Shown here in pieces: positions 1 to 8,385 of a stretch of DNA of 64,000 bases (its first letter is position 1; each line of letters opens with the position of its first letter). Made by a program: the position numbers and the translations under genes. Origin of the DNA: JAAFIM01 sp964467315 (lineage in GTDB: Bacteria; Bacteroidota; Bacteroidia; Chitinophagales; Saprospiraceae); the NCBI GenBank assembly GCA_964467315.1, contig CAYXSA010000008.1:6164-70163 (forward strand), given 5' to 3'. The notes under the pieces were generated by a model, which saw only the letters and a list, made by a program, of their open reading frames with translations, made no database searches and was not told the origin of the DNA.

Positions 1-506
1 GAATAAAAAACACCAACAATATTCGGGAAATAAAAACCGTTTTTAAGGTCAACAAAATCCCATAAAAATCCTAACAAGCGGTCTACGTCTTGGTGATGGG
101 CTTGCCAAGTTATTCCTGATAGTTCTGCAAGCCTTTGTTGTCCAGCTTTTAGCTTGCTCCCTTTAGTTATGTTTCCGATGGTGCCTTTTATTTCAAGTCC
201 ATTTGGATAGTTCCGTAATTCTGCCTCTGTTGCCTTGATACCTGCCAGCGGAATTATATCAGGATAGCCTTTTTCAATAGGATTTATAGCAGAGCCTGTA
301 GTCGATTTAACGATTTTATCGCAAAAAATAGCACCTACAACAGCACCCATAGTTTTGAAATCAACGCTTTTGTAAAGCGCTTCAGGCAAAATTGCCAAAA
401 AAGCATTGGTACTTTCGACGGCCTCCAAGACGTTTTGTGCAGAAATATCGAAACCAACATTTTTAGAAAATAGGCTATTGATTAGGTATGTGCTTGGTGT
501 GGTCAT
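1..506 (-). CDS. Type II restriction endonuclease, 3' part missing
   Basis: Reading the minus strand from the ATG at 506 gives MTTPSTYLINSLFSKN and an open frame to the window edge, so the C-terminus lies outside. Residues near GYPDIIPL followed by GLEIKGTIG look like a PD-(D/E)xK nuclease core, and WQAHHQDVDRLLGFLW resembles the tail of type II endonucleases (possibly the ScaI family, from memory). The start overlaps the upstream XRE gene by about 32 bp, the usual arrangement of a controller protein followed by its endonuclease. The cognate methyltransferase is not visible and would lie left of the window. The nuclease call is fairly good; the family and specificity are uncertain. Confidence 0.6.
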   Translation of the reverse strand, partial: MTTPSTYLINSLFSKNVGFDISAQNVLEAVESTNAFLAILPEALYKSVDFKTMGAVVGAIFCDKIVKSTTGSAINPIEKGYPDIIPLAGIKATEAELRNYPNGLEIKGTIGNITKGSKLKAGQQRLAELSGITWQAHHQDVDRLLGFLWDFVDLKNGFYFPNIVGVFY

Positions 507-723
507 TTATGTAAAATTCGTTTACTAATTCGATTAGGCTGACATCAAAAGCTTTTGAAATTTGGCTAAGAACATGGAGAGTAGGCGATTTTAAGCCTCT
601 TTCTATTTGGCTAACATAAGTCCTGTGAATACCTGCTTTTAGAGCAAAAGCTTCTTGTGAGAATTGCAGCCCTTTTCTTTTATTTGCAATGGTTTTACCT
701 AACTTCTCGTGCAATTTGTCCAT
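475..723 (-). CDS. XRE-family controller-like regulator of the restriction system
   Basis: An 82-residue protein starting MDKLHEKLGKTIANKRKG is almost entirely one HTH_3 domain (SQEAFALKAGIHRTYVSQIERG is the recognition region). The frame extends further upstream but runs through the R1 repeat, so the ATG at 723 is preferred. Size, position and overlap with the downstream endonuclease gene fit C proteins, which delay endonuclease expression and autoregulate. No clear C-box operator was identified. A plain XRE repressor is the alternative. Confidence 0.75.
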   Translation of the reverse strand: MDKLHEKLGKTIANKRKGLQFSQEAFALKAGIHRTYVSQIERGLKSPTLHVLSQISKAFDVSLIELVNEFYINDHTKHIPNQ

Positions 724-785
724 TTTACAAAGGTCTAAAAAAGTAGCAACATTTCTAAGACAGCTATAAAATAAAAAACAACTAC

Positions 786-869
786 ACGTATATACGTCAT
801 TAAGTAATAACGTAACTAAAAATAAAAAACCGCCTAAATAACTGATAATCAGTTGTTTAGGCGGTTTTA
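786..869. repeat. R1 palindrome with short ACGT array
   Basis: ACGT motifs at 786-814 are followed by the palindrome CGCCTAAATAACTGAT / ATCAGTTGTTTAGGCG (826-869) with flanking A and T runs. It could act as a bidirectional terminator upstream of the controller gene. It is the leftmost of about eight R1 units in the window. Confidence 0.85.
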
Positions 870-932
870 TTCGAAACCTGCCACTTTGAATTGCTTCAAG
901 GAATAATGGGAATAATATCGTGTGTCTTGTAT

Positions 933-976
933 TCAAAAAAATACCTAAATAACTGATAGACAATTATTTGTGCGGT
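933..976. repeat. Degenerate R1 copy
   Basis: ACCTAAATAACTGATAGACA and ATTATTTGTGCGGT match one arm of R1 well and the other poorly. It lies between the controller gene region and the gene ending at 1010. Confidence 0.5.
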
Positions 977-1009
977 AAAATATAGAGCTATTTGCCCAAA
1001 ATAAAAACC

Positions 1010-1597
1010 TTACTCTTTGGTAATCTTTTCCACCTCAGCAGATTTATAAATAAAGATGCTGCCATCTGCTGTTTGGATTTTAACAGACTCACCCATTATT
1101 TGCTCGATTATTTCGCCTTTTATGATAGAGCCGTTTTTCAGATACACTACATCTCTTTTGGAAGCAGGCATGGGGGCTTTATCTTTTTTGTTGTTGGTGT
1201 CACTTTTTGAGTTGTCATTGTTATTAGCGTGTTTGTTATTATTTTTTACAAACCCAAAAATTAACAATGCAATTCCTAATAAGGAAAGAAAGGCTCCCAA
1301 AATAATGCTGACATACCAAAGTATTATCAACCCTAAAAGCAAAATAACAATACCAGACACCACCAAAATAGTTTTAGTGGCAGTTTCGTTATTTTTTACA
1401 TTGGGGGTTAGCTTTTTTTTAAGCGATATTTTATTGTTATTATGCTTTAGTTTTTTCTTGATAGGGGAAATGGGGGAGACAGGATAAGAAATTTTTTCCT
1501 CTATTGGTAGAAGAATGATGTGTGTATTGGCACTGACATTTTGATGGAGTGAGGAAACTGCCCAAACAAAGCAGAGATTGATAAAGAGAGGTTTCAA
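1010..1597 (-). CDS. Predicted secreted/membrane protein with short beta repeat tail
   Basis: 195 residues. MKPLFINLCFVWAVSSLHQN is a likely signal peptide. A hydrophobic block (ILVVSGIVILLLGLIILWYV continuing through GIALLIFGF) follows at about residues 78-115, then an Asn/Lys-rich linker. The C-terminus (VVYLKNGSIIKGEI ... ADGSIFIYKSAEVEKITK) resembles a motif common at the ends of Bacteroidota surface proteins. No enzymatic motif is seen and the function is unknown. It is divergently transcribed from the XRE gene at 1708. Confidence 0.6.
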   Translation of the reverse strand: MKPLFINLCFVWAVSSLHQNVSANTHIILLPIEEKISYPVSPISPIKKKLKHNNNKISLKKKLTPNVKNNETATKTILVVSGIVILLLGLIILWYVSIILGAFLSLLGIALLIFGFVKNNNKHANNNDNSKSDTNNKKDKAPMPASKRDVVYLKNGSIIKGEIIEQIMGESVKIQTADGSIFIYKSAEVEKITKE

Positions 1598-1707
1598 AAC
1601 GTATGGTTTTAATTTTTTAATAAGACAAAGGTATAGGCTTTGCTATGTGCGTCGAAACCCTTATTTTTGTCTGATAAAACTTATTTTTTCTTCAAACAAC
1701 TAACACG

Positions 1708-2097
1708 ATGCTCATAGGGGATAAAATCAGAAAAATACGCGACCTGCGCGGCATGAAGCAGGAAGAGGTAGCCGAAAAGTTGGGCATTACCCCGCAAGCC
1801 TACGGAAAAGTAGAGCGGAATGAAACCCGATTAGACGTAGGTAGATTGCAGCAAATCGCCGATATTTTTGGCATATCGAAAGAGGATTTAGAAAATTTCG
1901 ACGAGAAAAAAGTATTCGTAAACGACCTTAAAGAATGCCATAATAGTCAAGGCACTGCCTTAGTCATAAATAATTACAATCTCACGAATCATTACAACGA
2001 CAATACAGAACTATTAGAAAAAATCATTGCTCAGCAACGCGAAGAAATAGAGTTTCTACGCGAGCAGGTCAGGCGCTTGACGCAGGGCGAGAAATAA
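1708..2097 (+). CDS. XRE-family transcriptional regulator with C-terminal coiled coil
   Basis: 129 residues. Residues 1-65 form an HTH_3 domain (KIRKIRDLRGMKQEEVAEKL, GITPQAYGKVERNETR). The C-terminus (LLEKIIAQQREEIEFLREQV) is heptad-like and probably dimerises the protein. The ATG at 1708 follows an A/T-rich leader. It may regulate the neighbouring UPF0175/DUF3368 pair 55 bp downstream, but that pair has its own promoter. Target unknown. Confidence 0.8.
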   Translation: MLIGDKIRKIRDLRGMKQEEVAEKLGITPQAYGKVERNETRLDVGRLQQIADIFGISKEDLENFDEKKVFVNDLKECHNSQGTALVINNYNLTNHYNDNTELLEKIIAQQREEIEFLREQVRRLTQGEK

Positions 2098-2120
2098 GCG
2101 AAAAACTGGCTTTTTTGGCG

Positions 2121-2128
2121 TATATTTG
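2121..2128 (+). promoter_or_regulatory. Promoter -7 box for the UPF0175/DUF3368 pair
   Basis: TATATTTG matches the Bacteroidota consensus TAnnTTTG 24 bp before the ATG. The surrounding core TTGGCGTATATTTGTA is repeated in front of two other TA loci (35766 and 36570). Confidence 0.65.
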
Positions 2129-2151
2129 TAGATAAAAAATATGCACTTATT

Positions 2152-2418
2152 ATGTCGACACAAAGTATAAACATAGACCTTCCTGCCGATATTCTCGCTT
2201 TACTCAATGAGTCTGAAGCAGAATTGAAACAACGCTTAAAGTTGGCGCTTGCTGTGCAACTCTATCAAGAACAAAAAATAAGCATTGGCAAAGCTGCTCA
2301 AATTGCTCAACTTTCTCGCCTGAGCATGGAAACGCTGCTTTCCAAACACGGCATTAGCATTTCCAATCTTGATGAAAATGATGTGTTGGACGACCTAAAA
2401 AAATTAGGCATTGCATGA
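2152..2418 (+). CDS. UPF0175-family antitoxin
   Basis: 88 residues starting MSTQSINIDLPADILALLNE, with a UPF0175-like layout: a strand, a helix with LKLALAVQLYQEQKISIGKA, then an HTH-like AAQIAQLSRLSMETLLSKHG. UPF0175 proteins are commonly encoded next to DUF3368 PIN proteins as putative antitoxins. The stop overlaps the next gene's ATG by 4 bp (ATGA), indicating translational coupling. Confidence 0.8.
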   Translation: MSTQSINIDLPADILALLNESEAELKQRLKLALAVQLYQEQKISIGKAAQIAQLSRLSMETLLSKHGISISNLDENDVLDDLKKLGIA

Positions 2419-2906
2419 ACAGCGGGATAATTGTTGCTGATGCGGGTCCTATATTTTCGCTTGCCGTTTTGCAGCGCTTGCATCTACTCACGGATTTGTA
2501 CAGTACCGTGCTAATCCCAACAGCAGTTTGGCAAGAATTGACTTTGGATACAAATGCAATTTGCTATTTGCCAATCGTCGAATTTTTTAGCGCCGAACAC
2601 ATAAAAAGCATCTCTACAGTCAACACCCTGACACAGTTTATGGATTATGGCGAATCTGAGGCAGTGATTTTATACAAAGAAATAAGCGCAGATTTTTTGC
2701 TAATTGACGACAAAAAAGCCCGCACAATAGCCGAAAAAATGCAGGTACGTTGTGTGGGTACATTAGGCATTTTGGCGCAAGCCCGCCAACAAAATCTTAT
2801 AGCAGCCTTGCGTCCTTTGTTTTTGCAACTGCTTGGCAACAAACGCTACTATTCCGAAAAAATACTAAACGCCGTCTTGACACAATTCGGAGAAGATACT
2901 ATATAA
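2415..2906 (+). CDS. DUF3368 PIN-domain toxin
   Basis: 163 residues. The N-terminal VADAGPIFSLAVL carries the first PIN acidic residue. YGESEAVILYKEISADFLLIDDKKARTIAE carries the GESEAI-type Glu and the DD pair, and VRCVGTLGILAQA is the typical DUF3368 C-terminal signature. A probable metal-dependent RNase of a VapC-like system whose antitoxin is the overlapping UPF0175 gene. R1 begins immediately after the stop codon. Confidence 0.8.
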   Translation: MNSGIIVADAGPIFSLAVLQRLHLLTDLYSTVLIPTAVWQELTLDTNAICYLPIVEFFSAEHIKSISTVNTLTQFMDYGESEAVILYKEISADFLLIDDKKARTIAEKMQVRCVGTLGILAQARQQNLIAALRPLFLQLLGNKRYYSEKILNAVLTQFGEDTI

Positions 2907-2945
2907 AAACCGCCTAAATAACTGATAATCAGTTGTTTAGGCGGT
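2907..2945. repeat. R1 palindrome (terminator-like)
   Basis: ACCGCCTAAATAACTGAT / ATCAGTTGTTTAGGCGGT directly follows the TA stop codon. No ACGT array is attached here. ME copy 1 follows 19 bp later. Confidence 0.85.
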
Positions 2946-2963
2946 AATGCTTTATTTATATTT

Positions 2964-3099
2964 GCGTGAGGGATAGTAAGGGCAGCTCTTGTGGCTGCCC
3001 TGCATAGCCCGACCCTGCGACCCTGTAGAGCCGTTGCATGCAACGGCTTTACAAGCGCCGCCCTGCGGCGCGCGGGGAGCAGGGGCACGCCAAAAAAAA
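2964..3099 (+). repeat. ME copy 1 (A to C orientation)
   Basis: Box A GCGTGAGGGATAG, arm 1 GGGCAGC-TCTTGTG-GCTGCCC, box B TAGCCCGACC, and arm 2 with a nested hairpin AGCCGTTGCATGCAACGGCT. Box C (GGGGCACGCC plus A-run) ends 13 bp before the purCQ stop codon. Pairs with copy 2 around purCQ. Confidence 0.9.
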
Positions 3100-3112
3100 C
3101 AGCCTGTTTATT

Positions 3113-4882
3113 TTAGCCTCTGCGCTGGCGTAGCAGATGCAAGACGATATTTTCAAAGAATTTTAAGCCTGCGCCGTAGTCGTTGTCGCTTTTTTCGAGA
3201 TGCGAAAAATCGGGGTGATTGAAGCGCGAAAGATAGGCTTCGGGGTGGGGCATGAGGGCGAAAACCTGCCCTGTCGTATCGCAAAGGGCGGCACATTGCA
3301 GTTCTGCGCCATTGGGATTGGCGGGATATTGGGCAGTGGGCGCGCCTGTGCTGGGGTCGGCATACTGCAAGACGCAAAGCCCCAATTCTTGCACTTTTTG
3401 GCGAATGCTATCGTCTTTGAATAGCAGTTTGCCTTCTCCGTGTCGTATGGGTAAGTCGACGTTTTTGATGTTGGCGGCGAAGGGCGTGGGGCTTTTTCCT
3501 GTGCCTACGCAGCGCACCCAACGGTCTTCAAATTGGGCGCTATCGTTGTGTATGAGGCTGGCTTCTTGCTCGAAATTGCCGCCGATATTGGGCAGCAGAC
3601 CCAAGCGCGTTAGCATCTGAAACCCATTGCAAATGCCTGTAATAAATTTGCCTGCTGCGATGAAGTCTTTTAATTCTTCGAGCAAAGTGCGCCCATTGGG
3701 CAGGCGGCGGAAGCGGATTTTATTCGCCAGCACCCGCCCCGAAGCGATATCATCGCCGAAGGAAAAGCCGCCCGCAAAGGCGATAATATCGTAGTCGGCT
3801 ATGCTTTTACCTTGCACAAAAATCTCGTTTACATGCAAAATCTCTGCCTCTGCGCCTGCAAGCCGAAAGGCTGCCGCTGTTTCTTCCTCGCAGTTGATGC
3901 CGAAACCTGTGAGCACAGCGGCGCGGATGCTGGGGATTAAATTTGCGCGGCGCAGGTTGGCGAGTAGGCGACTGCGGGTATCGCTACTATTCTCTAAACT
4001 TAGGGGCGCGCCTGTGATGATTTCGTAAATTTGCAGGTAGCGGCGGGCGGTTTCTTCTGCGATATATTCGGGCAAAACTGTGCGGATATTGCCATCTTCG
4101 TCGCGGTTGTCTGTGAGCCAGCGGCGCAAAAATTCTTTATCGATTTGCTCGGCGCTTTGCGGGTTTTGGGCATAGTCTGCCGCCCACCAAAAGCGGGAAG
4201 AATCGGGCGTATGCAGTTCGTCAATCAGTATCAGTTCGCCCGTCTGGGGCAAAATGCCAAATTCGTATTTGGTATCGACTAAGATAATACCGCGCTCGCG
4301 CAAGTACTCCGCACCGAAGGCGAAAAGCTGCAAAGCTGCCGTTTCCATCTGCGCATATATGGCGGCGCTTGCCAAGCCTGTGGCGACGATTTGGGCGGGC
4401 GTAATGGGCAGGTCGTCCGCGTCTTTGGTGGTAGGGGTGATAAGGGGGGCGGGCAAAGGGTCGTTTAGGTGCAGCCCATTGGGCAAAACTACGCCGCCAA
4501 ATTCGCGCTGTCCTGCTGCGTAGGCTTTCCACATCGTGCCTGCGATATAGGCGCGCACGACCATTTCTACGCGGATAGGTTCGGCATTTCGGACGAGGGT
4601 AGCGTTGGGGTCGAGGGATTTTAGGAGGTGATTGGGCAGGATATGGCGGGTTTTTTCGAGCCAAAAATTGGCTAAACCGTTGAGTACAGCGCCTTTATGC
4701 GGAATGAGCGTTTTTATTTTGAGATTGAACGCCGATATACGGTCGCTAACCACTATAAGCCGCTGATTATCATTTATTTGTACGCTATCGCGCACCTTTC
4801 CGCTGTAGATATTTTCGGCGAAAACGGGGTAGTCGAATTGCCGCAGGCAGTCGGTATTGAGGCTAAGGCTGGTCGCTATCAT
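3113..4882 (-). CDS. purC-purQ: PurC-PurQ fusion: SAICAR synthetase plus FGAM synthase glutaminase
   Basis: 589 residues. Residues 1-315 are SAICAR synthetase: IYSGKVRD substrate loop, VVSDRISAFN, VRAYIAGTMWKAY, ILVDTKYEFG, LIDELHTPDSSRFW. This step joins CAIR and aspartate using ATP. From about residue 317 a class I glutaminase begins: GFGINCEEETAAAF, GGFSFGDDIASGRVLANK, nucleophile Cys418 in GICNGFQML, and catalytic His545/Glu547 in MPHPEA. It should supply ammonia to the PurL encoded at 52468, which lacks a glutaminase domain. Both halves look intact. The gene is enclosed by ME copies 1 and 2. A PurC-PurQ fusion joins two non-consecutive steps and is unusual. Confidence 0.93.
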   Translation of the reverse strand: MIATSLSLNTDCLRQFDYPVFAENIYSGKVRDSVQINDNQRLIVVSDRISAFNLKIKTLIPHKGAVLNGLANFWLEKTRHILPNHLLKSLDPNATLVRNAEPIRVEMVVRAYIAGTMWKAYAAGQREFGGVVLPNGLHLNDPLPAPLITPTTKDADDLPITPAQIVATGLASAAIYAQMETAALQLFAFGAEYLRERGIILVDTKYEFGILPQTGELILIDELHTPDSSRFWWAADYAQNPQSAEQIDKEFLRRWLTDNRDEDGNIRTVLPEYIAEETARRYLQIYEIITGAPLSLENSSDTRSRLLANLRRANLIPSIRAAVLTGFGINCEEETAAAFRLAGAEAEILHVNEIFVQGKSIADYDIIAFAGGFSFGDDIASGRVLANKIRFRRLPNGRTLLEELKDFIAAGKFITGICNGFQMLTRLGLLPNIGGNFEQEASLIHNDSAQFEDRWVRCVGTGKSPTPFAANIKNVDLPIRHGEGKLLFKDDSIRQKVQELGLCVLQYADPSTGAPTAQYPANPNGAELQCAALCDTTGQVFALMPHPEAYLSRFNHPDFSHLEKSDNDYGAGLKFFENIVLHLLRQRRG

Positions 4883-4922
4883 GGAGGTGTGCTAATGATT
4901 GATTTATATTTAAATTATACGG

Positions 4923-5056
4923 TTTTTTTGGCGTGCCCTCGCCCCCGCCTGCGCGAAAAAACGCGCAGGCGCACTCCGCAAAGCGGCGTGCAAAAGGGGG
5001 CGTGGTCGGGCTATCCGTTGCAGCCGCTGCGCGGCTTCCACTACTATCCCTCACGC
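4923..5056 (-). repeat. ME copy 2 (C to A orientation)
   Basis: Reads T-run/GGCGTGCCC, a long GC-rich arm 2, GGTCGGGCTAT, arm 1 CAGCCGCTGCGCGGCT, then TATCCCTCACGC. The TCA inside box A is the stop codon (TGA) of the gene at 5051-5266. Confidence 0.9.
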
Positions 5057-5266
5057 AAAATACTCCTTAAAATCGTCTAAGGGCTCATCGAAATCTGCGG
5101 ACATCGTGAAGCGCACTTGCCCGAAACCCGCTTTTCTATTTTGATTATTGATAGGCAGCTCTTCTTTGGCTTTGTAGAGCAAAAAGTCTACAAATTGCAA
5201 AACCTCTTGGCGCATATCTGGCGGCAATGCCATTAGTTTGGCGATAAGCAAAGTATCATCACTCAT
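5051..5266 (-). CDS. DUF2281-like small protein (orphan antitoxin-like)
   Basis: 71 residues: MSDDTLLIAKLMALPPDMRQ, EVLQFVDFLLYKAKEE and the C-terminal MSADFDEPLDDFKEYF are DUF2281 hallmarks, as in the antitoxin at 36597. No PIN toxin gene follows. The last codons (TTT GCG TGA) fall in box A of ME copy 2, so the repeat supplies the stop and perhaps truncated the former operon. Confidence 0.7.
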   Translation of the reverse strand: MSDDTLLIAKLMALPPDMRQEVLQFVDFLLYKAKEELPINNQNRKAGFGQVRFTMSADFDEPLDDFKEYFA

Positions 5267-5314
5267 TGTGTATTGGCGTGCTGAAGCAGATGGTGAATTT
5301 TTTCGTCGTTTTTG

Positions 5315-5322
5315 TATCTTTG
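5315..5322 (+). promoter_or_regulatory. Promoter -7 box before the broken antitoxin gene
   Basis: TATCTTTG fits TAnnTTTG and lies 16 bp before the ATG at 5339. Confidence 0.5.
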
Positions 5323-5338
5323 TAGAAAAGAGTACAAA

Positions 5339-5524
5339 ATGAAAATTTACAAAATCGAAACAGAGAATATGCCTGAAGTATCTTAATTGGCAGTTATTGC
5401 AGTAGAAAAAATTAAGGCATTAGCACAAAAAATTCAAGAGCGCAATAAAAATAAGCCAGTTATCAGCGAAGAGGAAATAGCCAAAGAGGTAGATATTGTA
5501 AGAAAAAAGCGCTTGAGTAAATAA
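5339..5524 (+). pseudogene. Antitoxin-like small gene interrupted by an in-frame TAA
   Basis: From ATG 5339 the frame reads MKIYKIETENMPEVS, then TAA at 5384-5386, then continues open as LAVIAVEKIKALAQKIQERN to VRKKRLSK and a second TAA at 5524. The end (EEIAKEVDIVRKKRLSK) is typical of short type II antitoxins. No toxin follows; ME copy 3 begins 87 bp later. Probably a decayed TA remnant. A sequencing error is possible. Confidence 0.6.
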
Positions 5525-5611
5525 TGAAGTTTAAACAGCTTCAATAAAAAAAACTGTTAGAAACTGCCATTGCAGTAGTATTTTCGCGCTGCCTTTGCAG
5601 CGCGATTTTTT

Positions 5612-5703
5612 GCGTGAGGGATAGCAGTGGAAGCGCCGTAAGGCGCTGCAACGGATAGCCCGACCGCTGCCCCTTTTTGGGCAGCGGGCACGCCCAAAAA
5701 AAA
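5612..5703 (+). repeat. ME copy 3 (A to C orientation)
   Basis: GCGTGAGGGATAG, arm 1 AGCGCCGTAAGGCGCT, box B, arm 2 CCGCTGCCC-CTTTTT-GGGCAGCGG, then GGGCACGCCC with an A-run. It ends 9 bp from the purF stop. Confidence 0.92.
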
Positions 5704-5712
5704 CATAACAAG

Positions 5713-7143
5713 TTACAAGCTGGCACGCATTTGCTCTATGGCGGCGATGGTTTGGGCAGCGCCTAAGGTGGGGTATTTGCCTGTGAGGCAAGCCATGCAG
5801 GTGGGCAAAAACTCGTCGAATATCGTTTTAAGGTCTTCCGCTGTTTGGTAGACCAGCGCGTCCGCGCCGATGAATTGGCGTATTTCTTCGTGTGTGCGTT
5901 GGGCGGCGATGAGCTGGGTGGTTTCCGACATATCGATGCCGTAAATGCAGGGGCTGATGATGGGCGGAGCGGCGGAAACGAAATAAATTTCCTTCGCGCC
6001 TGCTTCGCGCAGCGATTGTACGATGCGGCGCGAGGTGGTGCCGCGCACGATGGAGTCGTCGACGACGGCGATTTTGCGCCCTGCGATGGTCTTGCGTATG
6101 GGGTTGAGTTTGCGCCTTACGACGGCTTCGCGCTCGGCTTGGGTGGGAGCGATGAAACTGCGCCCGATGTAGTTGTTTTTGACTAAGCCGCGTTTGTGTG
6201 GTATGCCCATCGCCTCCGACAGCCCAGAGGCGGCGAAATAGCCCGAATTGGGCACGTCGATGATGATGTCGGGCACGAGGTTTTGCTCCCGCATTTTTTC
6301 GGCTAAACGTCTGCCCATTTTTACCCGCTGCCCTGCGACTAAGCGCCCATGTATCGTAGAATCTTCGCGGGCGAAGTAGATATATTCAAATACGCAAAAG
6401 GCGGTTTTCTCTTTTTCTGTGGGCTGCGAGCTGTGCAAATTGCCTTCGTTGTCTATGAAAATTGCTTCGCCTGCCTGCATATCGCGCACAACTTCGTAGC
6501 CGAGTAGGTCGAAACAAACGCTTTCGGAGGCGACGGCAAAGGTTGTTTTGCTGTCCTGCGTTTTTTTGCCGATAATCATGGGGCGTATGCCCTGCGGGTC
6601 GCAAAAGGCGAGCAAACCGTGATTGGCAATGATGGCAACAGCGGCATAAGCGCCTTCTACCTTTTTTTGGGTTTCGCCGACGGCGGCAAAAATCTCTTTA
6701 TGCCCGATATGGGCGAGGTCGTGGCGGCGTATTTCTGCCGTGAGCGTATAAAGTATCAGCTCCAAATCGTTGGTGGTGGTGGGCAGTACGTGGTATTCTT
6801 CGTACAAACGTCGGCTCAACTCCGTGAAGTTCGTAACGTTGCCATTATGCGCCATAGCGATACCGAAAGGGTAATTGGTCGATATGGGTTGGGCATTTTC
6901 TACTACGTTGGTGCCGTGCGTGGTGTAGCGCACGTGCCCGATGCCGACTTTGCCGCGCAGGCGTTGCAGGTGTTTTTGCTCGAAAACATCGCTCACCAAA
7001 CCCAGCCCCTTTTTGGTGTGAAACATACCCTCAAAAGTGATAGCGCCCGCCGCGTCTTGCCCCCGATGCTGCAAGGCACTTAGCCCCATGAGTAAGTCGT
7101 ACACTATCGCATCTTGCCCGATAAAACCGACGATACCACACAT
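5713..7143 (-). CDS. purF: Amidophosphoribosyltransferase
   Basis: 476 residues. MCGIVGFIGQDAIVYDLLMG exposes Cys2 as the N-terminal nucleophile of the glutamine amidotransferase domain, with ALQHRGQDAAG and GHVRYTTHG following. The phosphoribosyltransferase half contains IAVVDDSIVRGTTSRRIV, the PRPP-binding loop. It makes 5-phosphoribosylamine from PRPP and glutamine, the committed purine step. Length fits the family. The gene stands alone with a Fic gene 60 bp upstream on the same strand; together they lie between ME copies 3 and 4. Confidence 0.96.
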   Translation of the reverse strand: MCGIVGFIGQDAIVYDLLMGLSALQHRGQDAAGAITFEGMFHTKKGLGLVSDVFEQKHLQRLRGKVGIGHVRYTTHGTNVVENAQPISTNYPFGIAMAHNGNVTNFTELSRRLYEEYHVLPTTTNDLELILYTLTAEIRRHDLAHIGHKEIFAAVGETQKKVEGAYAAVAIIANHGLLAFCDPQGIRPMIIGKKTQDSKTTFAVASESVCFDLLGYEVVRDMQAGEAIFIDNEGNLHSSQPTEKEKTAFCVFEYIYFAREDSTIHGRLVAGQRVKMGRRLAEKMREQNLVPDIIIDVPNSGYFAASGLSEAMGIPHKRGLVKNNYIGRSFIAPTQAEREAVVRRKLNPIRKTIAGRKIAVVDDSIVRGTTSRRIVQSLREAGAKEIYFVSAAPPIISPCIYGIDMSETTQLIAAQRTHEEIRQFIGADALVYQTAEDLKTIFDEFLPTCMACLTGKYPTLGAAQTIAAIEQMRASL

Positions 7144-7203
7144 AGCCTTTTTTCTGTTGATTTTGAAAGTGCAAAGGTACGCAAAAGGCAGGCGAAGGGG
7201 CGG

Positions 7204-8331
7204 TTAAGTTTTCGTTAAGTCGCTGGGCAGGCTTTCCATTGCTTGCGCCTTTTCTAAAATTTGCAATAGAGCCTGATTGATATATATTTTCTCTTTACCG
7301 ATTTTTTGGGACTTTAGAAAGCCGCTTTTTTCAAGCTCCGCGAGATAGTTGCCAACGGTTTTGGGTGTGCCTATATTTTTGTTTATGAGGTATTGGCGCT
7401 TGGTATAAGGGAGACGGAAAATGATTTCGATGAGGTCTTTTGAATAGACTTTTGGTAAGAGTGTTTGTATGCTGGCGGCTGTTTGCTCCATTAGTTTGAT
7501 GATTTCGTTTAGGCGTTGCAAAGCGGCTGCCGCTGTTTTTTCGACCATATCGAGCATATACAAAAGGTAGGCTTCCCAGTCATTTTGTTCCGTTACGCCG
7601 CGCAGTCGCTGATAGTAGAGCGTTTTATGCTGAATGATGTATTCGCTTAAGTAAAGCGCAGGAACAGCAAGTAAGCCTGTAAGCTTGAGATAAAGGAGCA
7701 AAAGTATTCGCCCTGTTCTACCGTTACCATCGGCAAATGGATGTATCGCTTCAAATTGGTAGTGCATAACCGCCATTTTTATAAGCGGGTCGATATCGTC
7801 ACTATCCTCATTTACAAATTTTTCCCAGTTCGCCAATTTATCTCTTATGATGTCTGCGCCGCTAGGCGGAGTATAGATAACTTCACCCCAAGGATTGCTT
7901 AGTGTCGTGCCTGCCGTCGTGCGTATAGAAGCCGTACTTTGCTTGATGTTTTGGACGATTTTTATGCACAGATTGGTCGTAATAATTGGTTTTTTTTCGA
8001 GTTCGGCGAAGGCTGCCCAAAGCGCATTTTTGTAGTATAAAACTTCTTTTGTGCTAGCATCGCCTTGTTTTAAATCTGCTACGAAAGACTTAAAAAGATG
8101 GTCGTTGGTGGTAATGATATTTTCTATCTCTGAGCTGGCTTTTGCCTCTCGCAAGTGAATAGTATCCAAAAAAAGCGTCGGATTGGGCAGCGCAAGCAAA
8201 GCGCCATTGAGTTGAGCCAAGGCGCGACTTGTGGAAATCACCTTTTTTAAAACTTTAGGCGTTTGAATATCGACCAGAGGCGGCAATAGCGGCAGCTCGT
8301 TGTATGGTTGAAAACGGTCAAAATTAGACAT
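7204..8331 (-). CDS. Fic-family protein with C-terminal winged-helix
   Basis: 375 residues. The Fic motif HPFADGNGRTGR is at about residue 196, with the usual upstream FMQYQFEAIHPF-type helix (MHYQFEAI). The N-terminus (LPPLVDIQTPKVLKK) matches the Fic_N region, including an inhibitory SSEIENI-type motif (ASSEIENIITT). The C-terminus (RLPYTKRQYLINKNIGTPKTV, LAELEKSGFLKSQKIGKEKI) looks like a winged helix. It is likely an AMPylator that also binds DNA. Two large palindromes just upstream (8346-8414) are candidate autoregulatory operators. Confidence 0.88.
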   Translation of the reverse strand: MSNFDRFQPYNELPLLPPLVDIQTPKVLKKVISTSRALAQLNGALLALPNPTLFLDTIHLREAKASSEIENIITTNDHLFKSFVADLKQGDASTKEVLYYKNALWAAFAELEKKPIITTNLCIKIVQNIKQSTASIRTTAGTTLSNPWGEVIYTPPSGADIIRDKLANWEKFVNEDSDDIDPLIKMAVMHYQFEAIHPFADGNGRTGRILLLLYLKLTGLLAVPALYLSEYIIQHKTLYYQRLRGVTEQNDWEAYLLYMLDMVEKTAAAALQRLNEIIKLMEQTAASIQTLLPKVYSKDLIEIIFRLPYTKRQYLINKNIGTPKTVGNYLAELEKSGFLKSQKIGKEKIYINQALLQILEKAQAMESLPSDLTKT

Positions 8332-8345
8332 AAACGAGGGCGTTT

Positions 8346-8374
8346 TTTACACTTGTATAGAGAACGAGGGTAAA
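8346..8374. promoter_or_regulatory. Operator-like imperfect palindrome, distal to second site
   Basis: TTTACACTTGTATAG ... AACGAGGGTAAA has the same TTTAC/GTAAA ends and 29-bp size as the site at 8386, exactly 40 bp apart, just upstream of the Fic start. Confidence 0.5.
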
Positions 8375-8385
8375 AATACGCTTTT

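Noticed and set aside
2849..3088. ORFs running through ME copies (e.g. 2849-3088, 14700-15013, 49354-49545)
   Set aside because: They are translations of GC-rich repeat DNA, recur between copies in different frames and lack any protein-like pattern.
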